From positions 2,824,001-2,888,000 of the forward strand of contig NZ_CP159996.1 of assembly GCF_040703035.1 (NCBI RefSeq): DNA of 64,000 nucleotides, given 5' to 3'. This stretch comes from Terribacillus aidingensis. GTDB taxonomy: Bacteria; Bacillota; Bacilli; Bacillales; Amphibacillaceae. Under the pieces are notes generated by a model. The model had not been told where the DNA came from. It searched no databases and worked only from the letters and a program-made list of their open reading frames with translations. The position numbers and the translations under genes were made by a program. Position 1 is the first letter of the stretch. The number at the start of each line of letters is the position of its first letter. Of the stretch, positions 6,747-15,021 are shown piece after piece.

Positions 6747-8465
6747 TTATTGCAGGTATTTGCCAAGATCTGCTTTGAGCTTCTCTAACAGCTCCAGACT
6801 GCTTTCCCGGCTTGCACTGTTTACACCATAATAACTCTTGATCTTTGGTTCTGTTCCGGATGGACGCAGGCATACCCAGCTATCCTTCTCAAGGAATAGC
6901 TTGATTACATTTTCCTGTGGAAGTGTGATTTTCTCTTCCGTATCGGATTCGAGAATACGGCGTGTTTGTGTGGAATAGTCCTCCACTGTAAGTACCTTCA
7001 GGCCGCCGAGCTCTTGTGGTGTGTCTGCGCGTACAGCATCCATCATAGCGGCAATCTTCTCAGCGCCATCCTTGCCTTTTAATGTAATGGAATGAAGATC
7101 TTCCAGGAAGAAGCCATGCTTCTCATACAATACATGCAATGCTTCAAGCAATGTCTTCCCTTGAGCACGCCAATGCGCAGCCATTTCGCAAGCGATCATA
7201 GCAGCCTGCACAGCATCTTTGTCACGGACAAAGTCACCGATCAAATAACCATAGCTCTCTTCATAGCCAAACAAGAAATTCTCGTCTGTTGTTTCGAATT
7301 GCTTGATTTTTTCACCGATATATTTGAAACCAGTAAGGGTATCGATTGTATCGACACCATAAGAAGCTGCTACCGCACGTCCCATTTCAGTCGTTACGAT
7401 TGTTTTGATTAGTTTTCCGTTACGCAAATCAGCTTCTGAAGCATTCGCTAGCACGTAATCCAGCATCAATGTACCAAGCTGGTTTCCAGTCAGCACTTGA
7501 TAAGCACCATTTCCGTCCTGTACAGCAACTCCTAGACGGTCTGCATCCGGATCAGTTCCAATCAGGACGTCTGCTCCAATTTCCTTTCCTTGCTCCATAG
7601 CAAGTGTGAAAGCCTGATGCTCCTCTGGGTTTGGAGATTCAACTGTAGAAAACTCTGGATCCGGCTTTGCTTGTTCTTTGACCACATGCACATTTTGGAA
7701 GCCAAGCTGGTCCAAACCGCGTAAAACAAGATCATGGGATGTACCATGCAGCGGAGTGAACACGATTTGGAGCTTGTCCAATTGCTCTCTCGCAGAATCA
7801 GACATATTAGAGATTGTTTTCAGTTCCTTCAGATAGGCACTGTCCACATCTTCTCCGATCGAATGCAGCAAACCGTTTTTACGGATAGTTTCCAGATCTT
7901 CAACCTCTACAGCCAGTTCGTTTTCCACTTTTGCAATTTCCGCAATAATAGCTTCTGCCTGTTCGGGAGGAATTTGGCCGCCATCTTCGTTATACACTTT
8001 AAAGCCATTATATTCAGGTGGGTTGTGGCTTGCTGTAATCATGATACCAGCAGCAGCGTTAAGATGACGTACCGCGAATGATAGAAGCGGAGTTGGTCGC
8101 AGGGATTCAAATACATGCGCCCGAATACCATGAGCCCCAAGAACACGTGCCGTTTCATCCGCGAACTCTGGTGACATGTAACGAGAGTCATACGCAACAG
8201 CTACGCCGCGTTCTTTATAATCGGAAATGTTCTTTTCCATATATACAGCCAAACCTTCTACAGCTTTGCGGACAGTATAAATGTTCATTCGGTTTGTACC
8301 CGCACCAAGCACACCACGCATACCGCCTGTACCAAATGTTAATTCTTTATAGAAAGCATCCTCCAAAGCTGCTTCATCATCTGCAAGCTTCGTCAGCTCC
8401 TCTTTATATTTCGGATCAAGTGCTTTGAATGTAGTCCATTTCTTATATGTATCTTGCCATACCAT
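6747..8465 (-). CDS. pgcA: Phosphoglucomutase (alpha-D-phosphohexomutase family)
   Basis: This 572-residue cytosolic enzyme interconverts glucose-6-phosphate and glucose-1-phosphate, feeding UDP-glucose, glycolipid anchor and teichoic acid glucosylation. All four signature loops are visible: the phosphoserine loop TASHNPPEYNG, the magnesium loop DPDADRLG, the sugar loop GYEESYGYL and the phosphate loop RPSGTEPK. I start it at 8465 because an upstream in-frame ATG at 8507 has no ribosome binding site, whereas AGGAGG lies seven bases before MVWQDTYKKW. Length agrees with B. subtilis PgcA. It is a single-gene transcript diverging from the AI-2E family gene. Confidence 0.95.
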   Translation of the reverse strand: MVWQDTYKKWTTFKALDPKYKEELTKLADDEAALEDAFYKELTFGTGGMRGVLGAGTNRMNIYTVRKAVEGLAVYMEKNISDYKERGVAVAYDSRYMSPEFADETARVLGAHGIRAHVFESLRPTPLLSFAVRHLNAAAGIMITASHNPPEYNGFKVYNEDGGQIPPEQAEAIIAEIAKVENELAVEVEDLETIRKNGLLHSIGEDVDSAYLKELKTISNMSDSAREQLDKLQIVFTPLHGTSHDLVLRGLDQLGFQNVHVVKEQAKPDPEFSTVESPNPEEHQAFTLAMEQGKEIGADVLIGTDPDADRLGVAVQDGNGAYQVLTGNQLGTLMLDYVLANASEADLRNGKLIKTIVTTEMGRAVAASYGVDTIDTLTGFKYIGEKIKQFETTDENFLFGYEESYGYLIGDFVRDKDAVQAAMIACEMAAHWRAQGKTLLEALHVLYEKHGFFLEDLHSITLKGKDGAEKIAAMMDAVRADTPQELGGLKVLTVEDYSTQTRRILESDTEEKITLPQENVIKLFLEKDSWVCLRPSGTEPKIKSYYGVNSASRESSLELLEKLKADLGKYLQ

Positions 8466-8638
8466 GAGCTTTCCTCCTGAAAAATAAGTATAGTGATATC
8501 CTATCACATTTATAAGTTGAAATGGCGCAGAATCCCATCCTGCTGGAAATTTAATAAATACTTGGGGAAAGGGTTACGCCATAGCCCGGCTATGCTATGC
8601 TAAGCTATATCAATAATTGGAAAGGATACTGATCTAAG

Positions 8639-9733
8639 TTGACTCAGAAAAAATGGTTTCAAGGCCTTGTGGCCGCTGTTCTGACTTTCACACTTATACT
8701 GTTGATTGCGAAAGTCGATTTCATCTTCCAGCCTCTGGCTACATACATAGGAGCGATTGCATTCCCGATGATTGCAGCCGGCCTTCTATTCTATATCACC
8801 AAACCGCTCGTCCGGCTCCTGGAGAAAATCCGCTTCCCAAAATGGGTAGCCATCCTAACGATATTCCTGCTCTTGATTGCGCTGGTATATTTCGTCTACA
8901 AATTCGCTGCACCAATCGTGCAAACCCAATATCAGGCATTGGTGAATAACATCCCGGGCATCACAAATCAACTCACATCGATTGTGGACTATTGGGAGGA
9001 GAATCACTCTGCATTGCCTGATCAAGTAGAGGAATCCATCCAAAATTTCGCAACAACCTTACAATCCAGCTTGCAGGATGTTCCAGGTTATCTGATCGGT
9101 TTCATTTCCAGCCTGGTCAACTTCCTGTTCACATTGGTTTTGATACCCTTTTTCTTATTCTTTATGCTTAAAGACGGAGAAAAATTGATTCCATTTATAA
9201 CAAAATTTTTCGATAAGAGAAAAGGTGCCAGTGTTAAGAAGCTGATGGAGGATTTGAATCATACGTTAGCATCCTTCATCCAAGGTCAGTTCATTGTATC
9301 GGTGTGTGTCGGCACGATGTTATTTATCGGATATGTGATTATCGATCTCAAGTATGCCTTCACTCTCGCTATTATCGGACTGGTCTTTAACGTCATTCCG
9401 TTTCTCGGTCCGTACCTAGCTGCTGTACCTGCTATTCTTGTTGCTTTATTCCAAGAACCAAAACTAGCTATCTTAGCTGCAGTCGTCATGCTCATTGCCC
9501 AGCAGATTGAAGGAAACCTGATTTCTCCGAATGTCATGGGAAAAGCACTGAGTATCCATCCGCTGACAGTTATCACGCTTATTCTGGCAGCCGGAAACAT
9601 TGCTGGCTTCCTCGGTCTTCTGTTCGTCATCCCATTCTATGCCGTGTGCAAGACTATCATCTCCCACTTCTACCATGAATGGGTCGATTATAGGATGAAG
9701 AAAAAATCTGCTGCTGGAGTTCAAGCAGAATAG
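8639..9733 (+). CDS. AI-2E family transporter-like membrane protein
   Basis: A 364-residue membrane protein of the AI-2E exporter superfamily (Pfam UPF0118 type) with about eight transmembrane segments. There is a soluble amphipathic section between residues 95 and 145, the FFLFFMLKDG element and a C-terminal LFGLLFVIPF-like region. Members have been tied to autoinducer-2 export or to sodium/proton antiport; the substrate cannot be told from sequence. The start is a TTG preceded at some distance by AAAGGA. An MFS gene follows after 12 bases with its own AGGAGG, indicating an operon. Confidence 0.85.
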   Translation: MTQKKWFQGLVAAVLTFTLILLIAKVDFIFQPLATYIGAIAFPMIAAGLLFYITKPLVRLLEKIRFPKWVAILTIFLLLIALVYFVYKFAAPIVQTQYQALVNNIPGITNQLTSIVDYWEENHSALPDQVEESIQNFATTLQSSLQDVPGYLIGFISSLVNFLFTLVLIPFFLFFMLKDGEKLIPFITKFFDKRKGASVKKLMEDLNHTLASFIQGQFIVSVCVGTMLFIGYVIIDLKYAFTLAIIGLVFNVIPFLGPYLAAVPAILVALFQEPKLAILAAVVMLIAQQIEGNLISPNVMGKALSIHPLTVITLILAAGNIAGFLGLLFVIPFYAVCKTIISHFYHEWVDYRMKKKSAAGVQAE

Positions 9734-9745
9734 GAGGTCAACTAT

Positions 9746-10954
9746 ATGGTAAACAATCAGCCTCCCTTATGGACAAGAGCCTTCATTTTCTTATTGCTGG
9801 GCAATTTGTTCACTTTTATGAGCTTCCAGATGCTGCTGCCGAATCTGCCGCCGTATATCGCCTCCATTGGCGGCAGCAGCTTACAGGTTGGATTGGTAAC
9901 AACAGCATTTTCGATTGCCGCAATTCTAATCAGGCCATTCATTGGCCATATCCTGCTGACGAAGAAAAGGAAAACGCCGATACTGATCGGTTCTTTCCTT
10001 TTGCTCGTCTGTGCAATTCTATATCCCTTCACCCAAATCGTTACACTTCTATTAATATTCCGCTTTCTGCATGGAGCAGCTTGGGGATGGAGCACCACCA
10101 CAAATGGCACAGCCGCGGTTGACCTTGTACCGAGAAGGCGTGTCGGAGAAGGCATGGGTTATTTCGGTCTTTCTATTACTATCGGTATGATCATTGCACC
10201 AAGTGTCGGTATCTTCCTCTATCAAACTTATAACTTTCGGACGCTAATTCTCGTATCGATCGTACTTGGCATGGTTGCTTTTCTATTTCTGGCACTAACT
10301 CGATATGCTGAACCTGAAGCATTGTCACGAAACCAAGCCCAGCCGCCTAAATTTTCTTTTTTCAAGTCATTGATCGAGAAGAAAAGTGCCTATCCTGTAT
10401 TCATTACGTTTCTTACATCATTCGGGTACGGTTCCATCGTCACTTATCTTGTCCTTTTTGGACAGGAACAGCAGCTTACTGGAACATTTCTCTTTTATTT
10501 AGCCAATGCGTTATGCGCAACGGTTTCCAGACCATTTACTGGCCGTTTGTTCGATGCCAAGGGACCTTGGGTGCTGATCATGGGTTGTTCCGTTGTTGCT
10601 TTCCTTGCCATGTGGATACTCAGCATAGCATCAGCTAACTGGTATTTCATCGTCTCCGGTGCCTTATTCGGAATCGGTTATGGGTCTATGATCCCCGCTT
10701 TGCAAGCGTGGACAATTTCCAAGACAGATGTAGAAAGAAGCGGCATTGCCAATGGTATGTATTATTCATCTATCGATTTTGGCATTGGTTTGAGTGCCAT
10801 CATCCTTGGCATTCTGCATCAATTCGTTTCGACATCTACCCTGTTCCAAATGTCGAGTTTCCTATTTTTGCTTGTATTTTTGTTCACGTTGACCGATTTT
10901 GTTATCAAGCGTCGAAGAGATCAGCAGCTCGCTTTAAATGTAAAGAAATTATAA
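9746..10954 (+). CDS. MFS transporter (drug/solute exporter type)
   Basis: A 402-residue protein with twelve predicted membrane helices in two six-helix halves. It resembles the B. subtilis YwoG-like MFS group: helix 1 NLFTFMSFQMLLPNLP, then FRFLHGAAWGWSTT in helix 4 and VDLVPRRRVGEGMGYFG at the start of helix 5. It is likely a proton-coupled exporter of a small molecule; the substrate is unknown. It forms an operon with the preceding AI-2E family gene. No clear terminator follows before the 318-base gap to aroA. Confidence 0.85.
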   Translation: MVNNQPPLWTRAFIFLLLGNLFTFMSFQMLLPNLPPYIASIGGSSLQVGLVTTAFSIAAILIRPFIGHILLTKKRKTPILIGSFLLLVCAILYPFTQIVTLLLIFRFLHGAAWGWSTTTNGTAAVDLVPRRRVGEGMGYFGLSITIGMIIAPSVGIFLYQTYNFRTLILVSIVLGMVAFLFLALTRYAEPEALSRNQAQPPKFSFFKSLIEKKSAYPVFITFLTSFGYGSIVTYLVLFGQEQQLTGTFLFYLANALCATVSRPFTGRLFDAKGPWVLIMGCSVVAFLAMWILSIASANWYFIVSGALFGIGYGSMIPALQAWTISKTDVERSGIANGMYYSSIDFGIGLSAIILGILHQFVSTSTLFQMSSFLFLLVFLFTLTDFVIKRRRDQQLALNVKKL

Positions 10955-11272
10955 AGAATACAACAAAAATGAGATAAATCAGTAATCACGGGTAAACAGG
11001 TACTATCGTCCTTTTTTCTGCATACTTTGGTGCTTTTATTTGTATTTATTTATAAAAGCATGTAGTATAGGGATAATATTTTCAACATTGTATTTATTTC
11101 GGATAGCGATGTTGATGTTGTGTTTCTTCCATAACCCGTTTCAGAGCGGCAGCGGTTTGCAAGGGATTTCCCCGGGAACCGGGAATTCAGGCTTACAAGA
11201 TAACTGATTCCGGCTGAATGGGCTATTGAAGAGTATTTTAGGGTATTCCATACTTATAAGGAGGATCTACTT
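10955..11272 (+). other. Intergenic leader region before aroA
   Basis: This 318-base stretch has no credible gene. It contains an imperfect inverted repeat (TCAACAT ... ATGTTGA, about 11080-11120) and a short CCCGG-gaa-CCGGG hairpin near 11172. An A/T-rich segment with GATAAT near 11070 could be part of a promoter. I found no T-box, no recognised riboswitch motif and no operator with confidence. Confidence 0.4.
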
Positions 11273-12334
11273 ATGCAGACTACAAATGTTTTGGAGCTGA
11301 AAAAACAGTACGAACAAACACATTTCGAGCTGTTGAAATTGTTGAACGAACAGGCAAGCCTTAAGCAGCAGCTGAAGGATCTTCCTGAAAGTGAACGCAG
11401 CCAGTCCGAGAAACTTCTTCTGGCAGAACTAAAAGCACAGAATGAAGCTGGTGTGCTTGGAGATTCCACGATGGATTCGATCTTCAAGGCTGTTTTGCAA
11501 GCGAAGACGAAAGAAGAAGAGGCCGCGAGCAAGCGTCCGATGCTTGTATCCCGTGCTTATAAAAACGAAGATACAGTTATCGACTTGAAAGGTGAAAAGG
11601 TCGGTACCGGTAAAGCAAGCTTCGTCTTTGGACCTTGTTCTGTGGAAAGCTACGAGCAAGTGGCTGCGGTAGCGGAATCCTTAAAAGACAAAGGACTTAA
11701 ATTACTACGCGGCGGTGCCTTCAAGCCCCGTTCATCACCATATGATTTCCAAGGCTTAGGTGTAGAAGGCTTGGAAATTCTGAAGCGTGCAGCGGATGAA
11801 TACGATTTGGCAGTCATCAGTGAAATCGTCACTCCGCATGACATCGAGAAAGCACTTGATTTTGTCGACGTCATCCAAATCGGCGCACGCAACGCCCAAA
11901 ACTTCGAATTACTGAAAGAAGCAGGACGCACCAATAAACCTATCCTGCTTAAACGTGCCCTGTCTGGTACTATTTCGGAATTCATTGCAGCGGCTGAATA
12001 CATCCACTCCGAAGGCAATGGTCAAATCATCCTTTGCGAGCGCGGTATCCGCACATATGAAACAGCGACACGGAATACATTGGATATTTCGGCTGTACCA
12101 ATCCTGAAACAGGAAACGCATCTTCCTGTAATGGTTGACGTAACACACTCTACTGGCCGAAAAGATATCATGCTTCCATGCGCGAAAGCTGCATTGGCTG
12201 TCGGTGCAGATGGAGTCATGGCTGAAGTTCATCCGAACCCTGCTGTTGCACTGTCTGATGCAGGTCAGCAAATGGATATTCCGGCATTCGATAAATTCTA
12301 TAAAGAACTTGCTGCCTTCCAAAGCAAGATCTAA
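11273..12334 (+). CDS. aroA: 3-deoxy-7-phosphoheptulonate (DAHP) synthase with N-terminal AroQ-like domain
   Basis: A 353-residue enzyme catalysing the first step of aromatic synthesis (erythrose-4-phosphate plus PEP to DAHP). Residues about 95-353 are the type I-beta DAHP synthase barrel, with [45 protein letters not shown] and AEVHPNP. Residues 1-85 align in position with the AroQ chorismate mutase fused to DAHP synthase in B. subtilis. Here its catalytic arginines and lysine are missing (NEQASL where NER is expected; no GKAK; no RE pair), so mutase activity is doubtful. The domain may remain as an allosteric sensor. The ATG at 11273 follows AAGGAGG. Confidence 0.93.
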   Translation: MQTTNVLELKKQYEQTHFELLKLLNEQASLKQQLKDLPESERSQSEKLLLAELKAQNEAGVLGDSTMDSIFKAVLQAKTKEEEAASKRPMLVSRAYKNEDTVIDLKGEKVGTGKASFVFGPCSVESYEQVAAVAESLKDKGLKLLRGGAFKPRSSPYDFQGLGVEGLEILKRAADEYDLAVISEIVTPHDIEKALDFVDVIQIGARNAQNFELLKEAGRTNKPILLKRALSGTISEFIAAAEYIHSEGNGQIILCERGIRTYETATRNTLDISAVPILKQETHLPVMVDVTHSTGRKDIMLPCAKAALAVGADGVMAEVHPNPAVALSDAGQQMDIPAFDKFYKELAAFQSKI

Positions 12335-12378
12335 AAACGAAGAGGACCGTCACTATTTTGTGACGGTCCTCTTTTTAT
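12335..12378. terminator. Bidirectional terminator between aroA and the GNAT gene
   Basis: AGAGGACCGTCAC pairs with GTGACGGTCCTCT, with A-rich and T-rich flanks on both sides. It serves the convergent aroA and GNAT transcripts. Confidence 0.88.
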
Positions 12379-13214
12379 TTAAAGTCGATTGCACAGCTCT
12401 CAGCGATTCTTCGATAGCCAATTTTCTGGTACAGCTTGTTGGGTCCGGGATCATCCGCATTTGTGAACAAGCAGCAGAATTGCTTCCCATCCTCCAGCAA
12501 TTTCGCAGAAAGTGCCGCTACGAGCGTCTGGCCATATCCCTTTCGCTGCTGTTCCTCAGGAGTGAATACCGCGTTAATCACAATCCCATTCCGACTTTCT
12601 CTTGAGCAGCCAGCCATACTTACGATCTGACCATCAACCATCCAGACATACATCCGCTTTTGCGCAATCAGTCTGCCGATTACTGTATCCGCTCGTTCCT
12701 CTGTCAAATGTTCTCCAGTAGCTTTTCCAAATTGTATTAGCCAATCACGTAACAGGACAAAATCACCATTAACGGCCGCACGCATCTCCCCTCTGGCAGC
12801 ACTTATATCTGCTACTTTATCGAGCTGATAGATGAACTGATTCATGTGTACTTTTATCTGTGTTTCGTTCAGCTGCTGCCAAGCTCGCGCAAATTGATTC
12901 GCAAGTTTTACTGGACCGATAACTCCGGGGACATCGGGTGTTAATGTTTGAACAAGTTCGGCCAGCTGGGCAGCTTCTTCATCAGTCCAGACTGCGCCAT
13001 CAGACAGGATGATCCGATTTCCTTTCGTATTCAAAAAGACTATTCGAATTCCTTCATGGTCCTCTCCATACCCAAAAACCGATCCCATATCTTCTCCCTC
13101 TGCCATTCTGCCAAGCAAACCCAACAGCAAATTATTTTCTGCTTCACGCTCCAATAAAAATGATTCAGCTTTTGCCAGCAGCCGATACACATCCTGTTCT
13201 TGGATAAAACGCAT
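12375..13214 (-). CDS. GNAT family N-acetyltransferase
   Basis: A 279-residue protein whose C-terminal half (about 135-279) is a GNAT fold. The acetyl-CoA pyrophosphate loop is seen in TPEEQQRKGYGQTLVAAL, and the motif-B region in NKLYQKIGYR. The N-terminal half is an extra domain typical of the Bacillus GNAT group with predicted peptide or amine substrates. It sits alone between aroA and a small coiled-coil gene. The start follows GAGGGGA. Substrate unknown. Confidence 0.85.
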   Translation of the reverse strand: MRFIQEQDVYRLLAKAESFLLEREAENNLLLGLLGRMAEGEDMGSVFGYGEDHEGIRIVFLNTKGNRIILSDGAVWTDEEAAQLAELVQTLTPDVPGVIGPVKLANQFARAWQQLNETQIKVHMNQFIYQLDKVADISAARGEMRAAVNGDFVLLRDWLIQFGKATGEHLTEERADTVIGRLIAQKRMYVWMVDGQIVSMAGCSRESRNGIVINAVFTPEEQQRKGYGQTLVAALSAKLLEDGKQFCCLFTNADDPGPNKLYQKIGYRRIAESCAIDFK

Positions 13215-13278
13215 CCTTTCCCCTCCTCGCTTGACGTTTAGACTTCTTCTTTCCTATTCTTAGTGTAGAGGTGATGGC

Positions 13279-13458
13279 ATGAATAAACAAGAGCTGGAAA
13301 CCAAACTGGCTGAATTGAAAATGACGTATGCAAGTGTGCAGGCAGACGCTGATAAACTGGCATCAAGCGGTGCTGGCTCAGCCCACATGGAAAGACAGCT
13401 TGAGGAGATGGAAATCGAGATTAAATCGCTTCGTCAGCAGATCCGGGCACTGGAATAA
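13279..13458 (+). CDS. Small coiled-coil protein (SE1832-family-like), 59 residues
   Basis: ATG at 13279 after AGAGGTG opens a 59-residue frame. It starts MNKQELETKLAELK, continues through an SSGAGS turn and ends EIKSLRQQIRALE. Two amphipathic helices with heptad leucines suggest a helical hairpin or coiled coil. Short Firmicutes proteins of the SE1832/SE1561 type have this size and composition; function is unknown. It is divergent from the GNAT gene and followed by a separate promoter for the next gene. Confidence 0.7.
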   Translation: MNKQELETKLAELKMTYASVQADADKLASSGAGSAHMERQLEEMEIEIKSLRQQIRALE

Positions 13459-13496
13459 TTCCACAGTTCCCGGATATACTAATACATGCAGAGTAT

Positions 13497-13525
13497 TTGG
13501 ATTACACATAAAAAAAGCGTATAAT
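13497..13525 (+). promoter_or_regulatory. Sigma-A promoter for the CNNM/CBS protein gene
   Basis: TTGGAT (13497-13502) and a perfect TATAAT (13520-13525) are separated by 17 bases. The start of transcription should fall near 13532, about 50 bases before the start codon at 13582. Confidence 0.75.
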
Positions 13526-13535
13526 GAGTATAATG

Positions 13536-13563
13536 AAAACGCATTTTTTGCGTTTATTTTTTT
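13536..13563 (+). terminator. Hairpin with U-run between promoter and CNNM/CBS gene
   Basis: AAAACGC pairs with GCGTTT across a T-rich loop and is followed by ATTTTTTT. It could end the upstream small-protein transcript. Because it lies just after the predicted transcription start of the next gene, it could also act as an early attenuator. Confidence 0.5.
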
Positions 13564-13581
13564 AAGGGAGAGATTTTATAC

Positions 13582-14913
13582 ATGAATAGTCCGGATGATC
13601 CTGGGAGTCCAGTTTTACTCCAACTCGTATTGATTGGTATTTTAACAGTACTGAATGCTTTTTTTGCTGCAGCAGAAATTGCATTGGTCTCACTGAATAA
13701 GAATCGCATCTCACAGCAAGCAGACGACGGTGATAAGAAAGCGGCAATGCTGCAAAAACTTATTGCTGATCCAAGTAAGTTCATCGCAACTATCCAAGTG
13801 GGTATTACGCTGGCAGGCTTCTTCTCAAGTGCCTCAGCTGCTACCGGACTTGCAGATCGATTCGCTGGTGTGCTTGGAGATATCCCTTACGCCCAGCAAA
13901 TCAGCGTGGTGGTCATTACTGTCTTGCTGTCTTATGTAACACTTGTATTCGGTGAATTATTCCCGAAAAGGGTTGCCCTTCAAAACGCGGAGAAGATTGC
14001 CAGATTCTCTGTCACACCGATTCTATTTATCAGTAAAATCGCAATGCCATTCGTCAAATTCCTTTCCTTCTCCACGAATGTACTTGTGAAAATCACACGT
14101 GTAGGAAATGATGCAGAAGCTGAAAAGGTCTCCAGGGAAGAGATCAAACTTCTTGCTCAGACTGGACAGGAGGAAGGAATCCTGAACGCGGATGAATTCG
14201 ACATGATCAAAGGTGTTTTCGACCTTGATGATAAAATTGCACGTGAAATCATGACGCCGCGGACAGATACATTCACACTTAGCATCGATACCCCGGCTGA
14301 AGAACTTGCAGATATTCTGCTCGAACAGAAATATTCCAGAATTCCAGTCTACCAGACAGACAGCGATACTATTGTCGGTATTCTGAACATGAAGGATTAT
14401 TTCAAAGCAGTACGAGAGTATGGATTTGATGGAGTGCGACTCGAAGCAATTTTGCGGGAAGCGCATTTCGTGCCCGAGACTAAATACATTGATGACCTTT
14501 TAAAAGAATTGCAGCAGACACATAATCATCTTGCAATCCTGATCGATGAGTATGGCGGCTTTTCCGGCATCGTCACAATGGAAGACATGATTGAAGAGAT
14601 TGTCGGAGATATAGATGATGAATACGATGAAATCGAAGGAGAGCTGACCCGTATCGATGATAATACGTATATGGCGAGCGGTTCCCTTCAAATTGATGAA
14701 TTCAATGATTTCTTTGATACAGATATCGATGTACCGAACTTCGATACGATTGCAGGCTTCATTCTAAGCCGCATCGGTTCGATACCTGATGAGGATTCCG
14801 ATACAGTTGTGGAATATGAAAACATGCTCTTCACTGTAGAATCTGTACGTGATAATCGACTGGAGAAAATTAAAATTGAATTGAAGCGCCCGCATAGCGA
14901 GGCAACGATTTAA
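13582..14913 (+). CDS. CNNM/CorC-HlyC family membrane protein with CBS pair (MpfA-like magnesium efflux type)
   Basis: A 443-residue hemolysin-family protein. The DUF21 (CNNM) membrane domain occupies about 1-190, with four hydrophobic segments and the FFAAAEIALVSL motif near residue 22. A tandem CBS domain pair follows (about 205-335; MTPRTD and YSRIPVY mark CBS1). The CorC_HlyC transporter-associated domain lies at about 350-435. Staphylococcal MpfA and B. subtilis YhdP of this architecture protect against excess magnesium, so divalent cation efflux is the likely role. The ATG at 13582 follows AAGGGAG. Confidence 0.9.
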   Translation: MNSPDDPGSPVLLQLVLIGILTVLNAFFAAAEIALVSLNKNRISQQADDGDKKAAMLQKLIADPSKFIATIQVGITLAGFFSSASAATGLADRFAGVLGDIPYAQQISVVVITVLLSYVTLVFGELFPKRVALQNAEKIARFSVTPILFISKIAMPFVKFLSFSTNVLVKITRVGNDAEAEKVSREEIKLLAQTGQEEGILNADEFDMIKGVFDLDDKIAREIMTPRTDTFTLSIDTPAEELADILLEQKYSRIPVYQTDSDTIVGILNMKDYFKAVREYGFDGVRLEAILREAHFVPETKYIDDLLKELQQTHNHLAILIDEYGGFSGIVTMEDMIEEIVGDIDDEYDEIEGELTRIDDNTYMASGSLQIDEFNDFFDTDIDVPNFDTIAGFILSRIGSIPDEDSDTVVEYENMLFTVESVRDNRLEKIKIELKRPHSEATI

Positions 14914-14957
14914 AATAAGAAACTGCCTGTTCCATAACAGGCAGTTTCTTATTTTTC
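14914..14957 (+). terminator. Terminator after the CNNM/CBS gene
   Basis: AATAAGAAACTGCCTGTT pairs with AACAGGCAGTTTCTTATT around a four-base loop and is followed by TTT. Confidence 0.9.
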
Positions 14958-15021
14958 GACTAAAAAGCGATGAAGCCTCTAATCATGTTATGCTGTATGT
15001 AATGAGAAATAGGAAAGGGTT

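Noticed and set aside
10955..11272. Riboswitch or T-box leader before aroA
   Set aside because: No T-box core or recognised aptamer motif was found; only weak inverted repeats are present.
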